A stretch of 59,324 nucleotides of DNA. Origin: Chloroflexota bacterium. GTDB lineage: Bacteria; Chloroflexota; Dehalococcoidia; UBA2247; RBG-13-53-26. The position numbers were made by a program, and so were the translations under genes. The stretch lies in the NCBI GenBank assembly GCA_003551705.1, contig PUNJ01000053.1, positions 1 through 59,324 on the forward strand, given 5' to 3'. Shown here piece by piece: positions 53,054-59,324 of this stretch (position 1 is the stretch's first letter; every line of letters starts with the position of its first letter). The notes under the pieces are model-generated. The model saw only the letters and a list, made by a program, of their open reading frames with translations. It was not told the DNA's origin and did not search any database.

Positions 53054-54025
53054 ATGCACAACCAAGATAGTACGGCTCGCAAGACTGTTTCCGACTTCGT
53101 CAAGGCATTCAGTTGTTCCTATGCCATGGCCGGCAATATGTCCAAGGTACTGGAACTCGAAAACCAAGAGGTTTTGTCAAGTTCCGTGATTGGTTTCGGC
53201 TCGGGGCTGGCCACCATGGGCGACACCTGCGGTGCCGTGAGCGCCGCCATAGCTGTGCTGGGCGCCAGGTTCCCCGAAACGCCCTTTGCCGAACTATGTT
53301 GCCTTGCCCATGATTTCTATACTGAACTCGAGCGGCGTGCAGGGGCAGCGACTTGCGGAGGCGTGCATGGCGGCAAACACCTGGCAAAGAACTTCAGGCG
53401 AGCCATACTCACAGGCAAGACAAGAGCCTGTACCAGGGTCATCCGAACAGGTGTCGAAATCCTGGCGGAGATCGACCATGACCATCAATCATTTGCGGCC
53501 ACCTGTAGCGACCGGGCCGGCATCAAAGCGATAGCCCGGCACTTTGAACAAGAATCATTCCATTGCTGCCGCACTACGGTCCTGGCCATCGGGCAAAGGC
53601 TGGACCTTCCGGTAGAGGGCCTGCTCGCACCATCTCAGGGGTTCTGTGGCGGTATCGGCTTCAATGGGACCATGTGCGGGGCCATATCCGGCGGTGTCCT
53701 TTGTCTCGGACTTGCGGCAAGCCTGGACCTGAGTTCCGCCAGACTGGACAATACGATGAGAATTGTCCTGCACGCGCTCATTAGGAGCGACGGCATCTTT
53801 CGGGACGAAAAACGTTTTCCCCCGGCCAAACTCTATGCCCAGTGCCGGGAAGTCTACCATGCTATCGAAAAAGACTACGGGTCCGCTCATTGCCGGCAAA
53901 TTCTGGGCCTGCAACTGGACATTGAGGAAGACGGAGAGCATTTCATCCGAGCAGGAATGCTCGACAGGTGCCGGAGCATATCAAGGACGGTGGCTGGAAC
54001 GGTGGCGGATGTGCTAACGTCATAG
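53054..54025 (+). CDS. tandem-domain C_GCAxxG_C_C family protein
   Basis: 323 residues with two copies of the Cys-rich C_GCAxxG_C_C-type domain, a family of putative redox proteins common in anaerobes. First copy: C21, GDTCGAVSAAIAVLG with C59, CC82-83, C101. Second copy: CC171-172, GFCGGIGFNGTMCGAISGG with C198 and C208, C217, C264, C280. The family is normally about 130-150 residues with one domain, so this is a fusion of two. Hydrophobic Gly/Ala segments fit a helix-packed fold. Function unknown; cysteines could bind Fe-S clusters or serve as redox thiols. AGGA lies before the ATG; no nearby redox partner seen. Confidence 0.8.
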   Translation: MHNQDSTARKTVSDFVKAFSCSYAMAGNMSKVLELENQEVLSSSVIGFGSGLATMGDTCGAVSAAIAVLGARFPETPFAELCCLAHDFYTELERRAGAATCGGVHGGKHLAKNFRRAILTGKTRACTRVIRTGVEILAEIDHDHQSFAATCSDRAGIKAIARHFEQESFHCCRTTVLAIGQRLDLPVEGLLAPSQGFCGGIGFNGTMCGAISGGVLCLGLAASLDLSSARLDNTMRIVLHALIRSDGIFRDEKRFPPAKLYAQCREVYHAIEKDYGSAHCRQILGLQLDIEEDGEHFIRAGMLDRCRSISRTVAGTVADVLTS

Positions 54026-54443
54026 TCCAGGCCCCGTACAGCCCAGAGTACGCACTACATTCCAGGGTACCGATATGCAGACCACTGTGGGCTTCATCAA
54101 GCAGCATCGTAGGGACCGGCACCACCTATGAGCCCGTCCCGACACGGAATACGGTTCAGGGCAGGCGATCCAAGCACAATATCTCACATGTCGTGCAAGA
54201 TTATAGTATGGTTCCAATAGGAGCGAAGGAAGCTAGCATGTTCGCTCAAAATGCCGGCATCGGTTACCTCCCCAATGCTAACATTGTGACCGATCGCAGA
54301 TCCGAGTTGCATTGCGCAGACACCTTCGAAGTCAACAGGCAGGTATTCAGCTTGACTTGATGCTCGCGAAATCGTAAATTGGCGATGGAAGCGCAGGACG
54401 AAGTATTAAGACACTGGCGCAAGCACTTGAAGGAGATGGTCGG
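54026..54443 (+). other. 418-bp region with no confident gene
   Basis: Between the C_GCAxxG gene and the pRiA4b ORF-3-like gene. The only candidate is a 40-residue frame from ATG 54238 (SD GAAGGA, 7 nt away) to 54360. A TATAGT-like box at 54202-54207 lacks a -35. No RNA, repeat or terminator was recognised. Confidence 0.5.
54238..54360 (+). CDS. candidate 40-residue ORF
   Basis: ATG at 54238, SD GAAGGA, reading 40 residues (MFAQNAGIGYLPNANIVTD...). Composition is unremarkable and no family is recognised. Kept only because of the good SD and its place in an otherwise empty region. Confidence 0.2.
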   Translation: MFAQNAGIGYLPNANIVTDRRSELHCADTFEVNRQVFSLT

Positions 54444-55457
54444 ATGGCTGCACCAGGCATTTTGAAGGTCGTTTACCGGCACTCCCTGTTGACCGGCTCT
54501 CAGAGAAAACAGAAGCCCGAAACATTCGTGCTTCCTAAGGAGGATTTATCAACCGATGTCGTGAATGCCATACACGATAACCACTTGCTTGCAGCTGGCG
54601 GTTATCACGGAATCACGGATAGTGGCGACGTTCTCCAAATAGACTCGCTGGATATCTGGCATGAATCTGGACATACAAGGATTACGCTCTACAACCTTGG
54701 TGTCATGCTTTTTGTCTCGGATGATGAGATCTATCAAGCCTTTAACCGTGTGGTCTGCGCCATCCGGCAACAAGGTATTAGACGGGTATCTCGCCATAAT
54801 GCTGGCAATCCAAGTCCTTTGACGGAAGGTTCGGTACACCAGATCAAGGTTACCTTAACGGGAACCAGCCCCCCTGTCTGGCGACGCTTCCTTATCCCTT
54901 CAAACGTGACCCTGCACCGTTTGCACCTGGTCATCCAGAAGGTCATGGGCTGGCAGAGTATTCACCTGTACAGGTTTCAAATAAGAAGAAGAGAATACGC
55001 CATACCTGAGCCAGATGATGCCGGCTATGATTCGAACTTTCTGAGTGCAAAAAGCGCCAAGCTCGGTCGCCTCCTGCCCAATAAGGGAGAGACCTTCGTA
55101 TATGAGTACCATTTCGGGAACAGATGGAACCACCAGATGATCGTCGAAGACATCTTCCAAGCTGACCCGCAGCAACAATACCCTATCTGTCTGACCGGCA
55201 GTCGTGCATGCCCGCCGGAGGAATGCGGCAGTACGCGCGGGTACGACGAGTTTATCGAAGCACTGAAGAGCCCCCGCACAAAGAGACAAAAGGACATGCT
55301 CAAGCGGATTGGCAGAGGTTTCGATCCGGAATTCTTCGACTTGGAGTTGGTAAACGATTTCCTGCGAGGAATGCAACGGCCACGGTCCAAACGCACACGA
55401 ATTGCTGACCAACCCTCTTTCGAGACCACCGACCCCGATAGACCGCTGGAGAGCTAA
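54444..55457 (+). CDS. plasmid pRiA4b ORF-3-like family protein
   Basis: 337 residues. Residues ~130-290 fit the PRiA4_ORF3 domain: HQIKVTLTGTSPPVWRR, then LHRLHLVIQKVMGWQSIHLYRF and YEYHFGNRWNHQMIVED, followed by a PPEECGSTRGYDEFIEAL-like segment. This domain is named from a plasmid gene and is often found near mobile elements but has no settled function. The first ~120 residues are a separate unassigned segment; the C-terminus is basic and low in conservation. SD AAGGAG precedes the ATG. No transposase or inverted repeats flank it here. Confidence 0.75.
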   Translation: MAAPGILKVVYRHSLLTGSQRKQKPETFVLPKEDLSTDVVNAIHDNHLLAAGGYHGITDSGDVLQIDSLDIWHESGHTRITLYNLGVMLFVSDDEIYQAFNRVVCAIRQQGIRRVSRHNAGNPSPLTEGSVHQIKVTLTGTSPPVWRRFLIPSNVTLHRLHLVIQKVMGWQSIHLYRFQIRRREYAIPEPDDAGYDSNFLSAKSAKLGRLLPNKGETFVYEYHFGNRWNHQMIVEDIFQADPQQQYPICLTGSRACPPEECGSTRGYDEFIEALKSPRTKRQKDMLKRIGRGFDPEFFDLELVNDFLRGMQRPRSKRTRIADQPSFETTDPDRPLES

Positions 55458-55526
55458 CGTCCTCCTAGGCATGAACTCCTGGATTTGACGCATAGCACAT
55501 CCATGGCTTAAGGTAGTAGCACGCTT

Positions 55527-55555
55527 GGTGTGGGGGCAGGCATTATCGCCACACC
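55527..55555 (+). repeat. inverted repeat upstream of the BcrA/D-type genes
   Basis: GGTGTGG (55527-55533) and CCACACC (55549-55555) flank a 15-base loop. No T tract follows. It lies about 70 bases before the next gene and after a weak TTGACG/TAAGGT promoter-like pair (55485-55514), so it would be in that leader. Confidence 0.3.
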
Positions 55556-55627
55556 CATACATCCCTACAGCCGATTGAATAGACCGGTCCAGACTCGGAC
55601 CTTGTCAAGGAAAAAAGGAGCCTCACC

Positions 55628-56458
55628 TTGATCTACGCCGGTTGCGATCTTGGCCTGGTAGCAGCCAAAACAGTAATAATCAAGGACACGGAGTTACTCG
55701 ACCTCGCAATCGTCCCGTACACATGCTTTCCTCGCGAGGCAGCCGCTCAGGCACTCGAAGCCGTCCTGTTCAGCTCGGGCATCTCCCGGCAGGACATCGG
55801 CCGATACCTGGCCACGGGGGCCGGTGCGGAGGCGGTCCCCAACGCTGACGGTACCGTTCCAGATACGGTGAGTTTGTGCCGGGCGATTCGAGAAATAGAC
55901 CCTGAAATAGGGACTGTTCTCGACGTGGGTGGCGCGACTTTCAATGCTTACACCATCGATCATGGCGGAATAATGCTGGAAACCGCCATCACTGACATGT
56001 GCACAGCCGGCAACGGCATTCTTCTCGAGACCATGGCGGCCACCTTGGAGATGTCGCTGGAGGAGATTATTGAGGCTTCACTTAATTCCACTAACCCTTT
56101 GCCCATTACGCACCAGTGCGTGGTCTTCGCCCAGAGTGAAGTGGTCTCTCTCTTGAACATCGGCCATGACCGGCAGGATATCTTCGCCGGTATAGCCTAC
56201 TATGTAGCCAACCGCATAGCCAGTGTTGCAGGCCGCACCGCCCCACTTGGCCGGATGGTCATGATCGGCGGCGTTGCCAAGAACGCCCTTGTAATGCGGT
56301 ATCTGGGCCAATGCGGCCTGAAGCTTACCAACCTGGGAAACCTGGATCCCCAGGCTGTAGTTGCTTATGGCGCAGCCCTTTTGGCAGCCGATCAGGCAAA
56401 CAGTCCTGGAAACACGAGAATCCAGTCGCACCGGCCGCAAGGAAAAGGCAAGACATGA
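55628..56458 (+). CDS. BcrA/BadF/HgdC-type ATPase, divergent nucleotide motif
   Basis: 276 residues, BadF/BadG/BcrA/BcrD ATPase family: acetate-kinase-like fold, homodimer or heterodimer with a bridging [4Fe-4S] cluster that drives ATP-coupled electron transfer to 2-hydroxyacyl-CoA dehydratases or benzoyl-CoA reductase. Cluster Cys candidates are C125 (DMCTAGNG) and C164 (THQCVVFAQSEV). The usual IGGQD(A/S)K ATPase loop reads DVGGATFNAY (99-108) here, so ATP hydrolysis may be weak or absent. TTG start 7 nt after AAAAAAGGAG. The stop overlaps the next gene's ATG (ATGA), so the two form a likely heterodimer. Confidence 0.85.
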   Translation: MIYAGCDLGLVAAKTVIIKDTELLDLAIVPYTCFPREAAAQALEAVLFSSGISRQDIGRYLATGAGAEAVPNADGTVPDTVSLCRAIREIDPEIGTVLDVGGATFNAYTIDHGGIMLETAITDMCTAGNGILLETMAATLEMSLEEIIEASLNSTNPLPITHQCVVFAQSEVVSLLNIGHDRQDIFAGIAYYVANRIASVAGRTAPLGRMVMIGGVAKNALVMRYLGQCGLKLTNLGNLDPQAVVAYGAALLAADQANSPGNTRIQSHRPQGKGKT

Positions 56459-57261
56459 TAGTAGCCGGATGCGACATCGGGGCCAGTACATGCAAGTCCG
56501 TTATCCTGCAAGACAGCGCCATAATTGGCTATGAAATCGCCCGGTCCAGGGCGGCAACTGTTCAGGCTGGCATAGCAGTGATGGACACACTACTGCAGCG
56601 CCTGGGACTGTCCTATATCGATCTGGACTGCTGTGTGAGTACGGGCTATGGCAGGAGAATCCTACCCTTCGCACATGACGACGTCAGCGAGATATCGTGC
56701 CACGGTCGGGGAGCATGGTTCCTGGTCCCCTCCATCAGAACCGTACTGGATGGCGGCGGGCAGGACTGTAAGGCCTTGAGGGTGGGCGAGAACGGTACAC
56801 TGGTCGATTTTCGCATGAACTCAAAGTGTGCAGCGGGTACAGGCCGGTCCCTCGAGGTAATGGCAAAGAGCCTCGGAGTGGATGTATCCGAACTAGGACC
56901 CCTCTCCCAGAAGTCCACTACACGGATTGCCTTGCAGAAACCATGCTGTGTCTTAACGGAGATCGAAATCCGGCACCTGGTCCTGCAGGGCAAGAATACA
57001 GCTGATATAGCCGCCGCCATAAACGATCTCATGGCCCGCCAGATACTGCACCTGGCCAGGGACTTGGACGAGATTGAAGAGCGAGTGGGTTTAACTGGGG
57101 GGATCGCCAAGAACGCAGGAGTAGTGCATTGCCTGGAGAGACTGCTGGGTACCACCCTGGTCAGATTCCCGGAAGACCCGCAGATCGTCGGTGCCCTGGG
57201 AGCGGCATTGTTCGCTGCAGACATGGTAAGGCAGGGGACCAACCAGCTTCGTCCAGGCTAG
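56455..57261 (+). CDS. BcrD/HgdC-type activator ATPase, complete motifs
   Basis: 268 residues, the same family as its neighbour. It keeps GCDIGASTCKSVI, the nucleotide loop DGGGQDCKAL (99-108), the cluster Cys C125 in KCAAGTGRSLEVMA and C164/C165 in KPCCVLTEIEI, and GGIAKNAGV. The ATG at 56455 is chosen (overlap ATGA with the preceding stop); an upstream in-frame start lies inside that gene. Together they look like the A/D heterodimer of benzoyl-CoA reductase rather than a HgdC homodimer, but the B/C catalytic subunits are not in the window. Confidence 0.87.
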   Translation: MIVAGCDIGASTCKSVILQDSAIIGYEIARSRAATVQAGIAVMDTLLQRLGLSYIDLDCCVSTGYGRRILPFAHDDVSEISCHGRGAWFLVPSIRTVLDGGGQDCKALRVGENGTLVDFRMNSKCAAGTGRSLEVMAKSLGVDVSELGPLSQKSTTRIALQKPCCVLTEIEIRHLVLQGKNTADIAAAINDLMARQILHLARDLDEIEERVGLTGGIAKNAGVVHCLERLLGTTLVRFPEDPQIVGALGAALFAADMVRQGTNQLRPG

Positions 57262-57301
57262 AGACCAGACCAAACTTAAAAGGCTGCAGCGCTGCCGGTG
57301 G

Positions 57302-57883
57302 TCATCTCGCCCGGGCAGGCCTCAATGGCCGGTAGTAGACTCTGGGTTCCGTATTAAGGTCCGGCTGCAACTGACGGGGGTGCCTGCCTGATACACCCGT
57401 CTCCTTCTCCTGCAACACCTCTGCCAAGTCCACAAAACGCAAAGCCTTCATTCCGCAACAAACTACACAGAAAGGCTCCAGGCCCTCATCAATCCGGCCC
57501 GCACACAGATCGCATTTCCATACTTTCGGTTTATCCGACAACTCCACCATTACCTCATAGACGCACGATTCCAGGCAAAGGCCGCAACCACTGCACCAGG
57601 TCTCATCAATAACGACGATCCCGTCATCCCGCCGGTATATGGCCGCATCGGGACAGGACTCGATGCACGGTGCGCGCTCACAGTGCATGCAGGGAATGGG
57701 TAAGAACTGCATATTCGCGTGCGGAAAACAGCCACCAGCCGTGTCACGCCCCACCCCTCCCAACGTGTCCACCCTGATCCCGGAGACGCCTTCCAGTCCA
57801 TGCTCCATACGGCAGGCCAAAACGCAAGTCTGGCAGCCTGTGCATCTCGCCATATCAATCACCAGTCCAAGCTTCTGCGGCAT
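57302..57883 (-). CDS. four-cluster ferredoxin subunit of a molybdopterin oxidoreductase
   Basis: 193 residues, DmsB/NrfC/PhsB-type electron-transfer subunit. Four groups of cysteines: C14/17/20/24, C65/68/73/77, C97/100/103/107 and C124/127/139/143, enough for four [4Fe-4S] clusters. It begins with the typical IDMARCTGCQTC motif. It has no Tat signal itself; such subunits are often carried by the catalytic partner. The start overlaps the upstream molybdopterin gene by one base (TGATG), so they form a complex. Confidence 0.93.
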   Translation of the reverse strand: MPQKLGLVIDMARCTGCQTCVLACRMEHGLEGVSGIRVDTLGGVGRDTAGGCFPHANMQFLPIPCMHCERAPCIESCPDAAIYRRDDGIVVIDETWCSGCGLCLESCVYEVMVELSDKPKVWKCDLCAGRIDEGLEPFCVVCCGMKALRFVDLAEVLQEKETGVSGRHPRQLQPDLNTEPRVYYRPLRPARAR

Positions 57884-59324
57884 CAGTGTCCCTCCCGTAC
57901 CTTTTCGACTTCCACCGCCACATCATACAGGGCGGCGTTCGGCTCATACACAGCCTTTTGCGCAGGGTTGATCACGGCATGAGTCAGGTCCTGATGGCTT
58001 CCCTCGGCGAAGTCCTCAGGCCACCATCCCTGGTTCACATTTACAACACCGGGCATTATACCCGCATGCACCCTGGCCCTCATCTGTGCACGGCCCCGGT
58101 CATTGAACACCCGCACCATGTCGCCATTCGCGATTTCCCTGCTTGACGCGTCTATCGGGTTCATCTCCAAGAGCGGTTCGGCGTCCAATACCCTCAAGGA
58201 TGCCACATTGGCAAACACCGAGTGCGTCCGGTAGCGTGTGTGCGCATTCAGAAATACAAGGGGGTACTTCTCGCCTGAAGCCTGTCTTCCTGCAGTGCTC
58301 TCCAAAGGTTCAATGTATACAGGCAGGGCCTGCCCCTGATCAACCAGTTTCTCGCTATAGAACTCCATCCGCCCCGATGGAGTCATGAAGGCCGGCACCT
58401 CAAAAGGTGGCAAGGACACCGGGCCCTGTTTCAAACTGTCAAGCGTCACACCGGCCATGGAAGGATATTCCGAAGCAAGCAGCACTTCTATGAAATCCTC
58501 ATCACCTTCCTCGAAATATTCCCCATACCCCATCCGCCTGCCAATTCCCCGGGCTATTTCCGTGTCCGTCCGGCAGTCCGGCAGGGGTTCTATAACGCGC
58601 TGCTGCAACTGCAGATAACTGTGGACGCCCGGCGATCCTCCCGGCGGCATGTGAAGATTGGTCTGCTCATAGAAAGAACAGGCAGGAAGCACTATGTCTG
58701 CATACTGAGCACTGGCATTCATAAAGAGGTCCGCCACCACAATAAACTCTATATTGGGAAAAAGCTGGTTTCTGATCCGGCTAGCCTCGGGTATCTGATT
58801 AAGCAGGTTGTGTTTGGCAATGAAGAGCGCCTTGACCGGATGCTGGCTTTCGCCCGCCATTGCATCGTACATCTCCAGCACGGGTACGAAAGTACACCTG
58901 CCGCCGGCCCGTATGAAGCCTTTGATGTTCGGTGCGAACGTCCGCGGATATTCGGGGACCATATTTCCGGTAACAGCCGCCAGAGTGCTGATGGCACGGA
59001 AGGTGATGTCACCGTGGAAGGTCCTCTGAAGTCCCATGCCTCTATAAGAAATGGCCGGTTTCATAGTGGCGTATTCAAATGCCAGATCTTGCACTGTCTC
59101 AGCGGGAACCCCCGTTATGGAGGCTACCCTGTCGGGCGTATATGGCCCAACCAGATCGGCCAGCAACTGGAATGCCGGACGGCATTCGATACCGCCGGCC
59201 TCAAAGACCCCGGTGAGAGATGGCGCGATCTCCTGGGAATCGTGCAGGCTGGGTCTTGCCGAGGCGTCGTCCCAGACCACATACTTCCCGCCATCAGTTG
59301 CCGATGTGATATCAGGCTCTCTCA
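57883..59324 (-). CDS. molybdopterin-dependent oxidoreductase catalytic subunit, C-terminal part
   Basis: The frame stays open to the window edge, so the N-terminal third or more (Tat signal, [4Fe-4S] motif) is missing; 480 residues are visible. DMSO-reductase family: QYADIVLPACSFYEQTNLHMPPG, a C-terminal dinucleotide-binding domain starting YPLVFLNAHTRYRTHS and ending with the MNPIDASSREIANGDMVRVFN beta-barrel motif. Substrate class cannot be fixed; acetylene hydratase, transhydroxylase, thiosulfate or polysulfide and DMSO reductase-like enzymes are all possible. It is followed by the four-cluster ferredoxin and lies convergent to the BcrA/D pair. Confidence 0.9.
   Translation of the reverse strand, partial: REPDITSATDGGKYVVWDDASARPSLHDSQEIAPSLTGVFEAGGIECRPAFQLLADLVGPYTPDRVASITGVPAETVQDLAFEYATMKPAISYRGMGLQRTFHGDITFRAISTLAAVTGNMVPEYPRTFAPNIKGFIRAGGRCTFVPVLEMYDAMAGESQHPVKALFIAKHNLLNQIPEASRIRNQLFPNIEFIVVADLFMNASAQYADIVLPACSFYEQTNLHMPPGGSPGVHSYLQLQQRVIEPLPDCRTDTEIARGIGRRMGYGEYFEEGDEDFIEVLLASEYPSMAGVTLDSLKQGPVSLPPFEVPAFMTPSGRMEFYSEKLVDQGQALPVYIEPLESTAGRQASGEKYPLVFLNAHTRYRTHSVFANVASLRVLDAEPLLEMNPIDASSREIANGDMVRVFNDRGRAQMRARVHAGIMPGVVNVNQGWWPEDFAEGSHQDLTHAVINPAQKAVYEPNAALYDVAVEVEKVREGH

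Noticed and set aside
1-59324. CRISPR arrays, rRNA genes, insertion sequences, prophage
   Set aside because: No regularly spaced direct repeats, rRNA landmarks, transposase or phage genes were seen.

Overview
The window reads as a chromosomal segment of an anaerobic bacterium, most probably a Chloroflexota member close to the Dehalococcoidia. This is an inference from gene content and gene order: an MtnA/MtnP/core-MetE/AhcY/MetK methionine cluster, a fused bifunctional phosphoglucose/phosphomannose isomerase, one unbroken str-S10-spc-alpha ribosomal superoperon ending in truA-rplM-rplI-type order (here truA-rplM-rpsI), a PyrR-attenuated pyr operon, BcrA/D-type activator ATPases and a molybdopterin oxidoreductase. 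No search was run. Base composition is moderate, slightly above 50% GC by eye. Many genes start with GTG or TTG behind strong Shine-Dalgarno (SD) sequences.

Layout. 1-117: two tRNA genes (the first cut by the window edge). 359-2062: a UbiB/ABC1 kinase on the minus strand, divergent from an acyl-CoA dehydrogenase (2284-3459) that ends in a clear terminator. 3714-11301: a one-carbon/methionine cluster on the plus strand: mtnA, mtnP, a short MetE-like methyltransferase, a Cys-rich DUF6485-type protein, a 32-residue basic protein, a second mtnP, a THEP1-type NTPase, ahcY and metK. 11404-16313: sugar-phosphate genes (phosphohexomutase, PGI/PMI, trehalose-6-phosphate synthase and phosphatase). 16471-17916: an NDP-forming acyl-CoA synthetase alpha-type protein.

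18000-37540 (minus strand): a single run rpsL-rpsG-fusA-S10-spc-secY-adk-map-infA-rpmJ-rpsM-rpsK-rpsD-rpoA-rplQ-truA-rplM-rpsI, from a promoter at 37511-37540 to an intrinsic terminator at 18000-18036. Most gene junctions overlap or nearly touch. There is no tuf between fusA and rpsJ. 37873-38427: an SRPBCC protein on the plus strand. 38446-47949 (minus strand): pyrR-pyrB-pyrC-carB-pyrK-yjbQ and a second acyl-CoA synthetase alpha paralogue, preceded by a complete PyrR-dependent attenuator. carA is absent from its expected place, and pyrB carries a C-terminal PyrI-like zinc domain.

48117-59324: accessory genes. These are a tandem pair of arrestin-like proteins (the first truncated), an Fpg/MutM glycosylase, tRNA-Lys, a GH99/WbsX-like lipoprotein, a nitronate monooxygenase-like protein, a tandem-domain C_GCAxxG_C_C protein, a pRiA4b ORF-3-like protein, two adjacent BcrA/D-HgdC-type ATPases and, on the minus strand, a four-cluster ferredoxin subunit with the C-terminal part of a molybdopterin oxidoreductase that runs off the window.

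The first half couples S-adenosylmethionine use and regeneration: AhcY and MetK run the methyl cycle, MtnA/MtnP salvage methylthioadenosine, and the MetE-like protein may remethylate homocysteine. Several putative promoters share an 18-bp spacer, and two genes look leaderless. No CRISPR array, rRNA, insertion sequence or prophage was seen.
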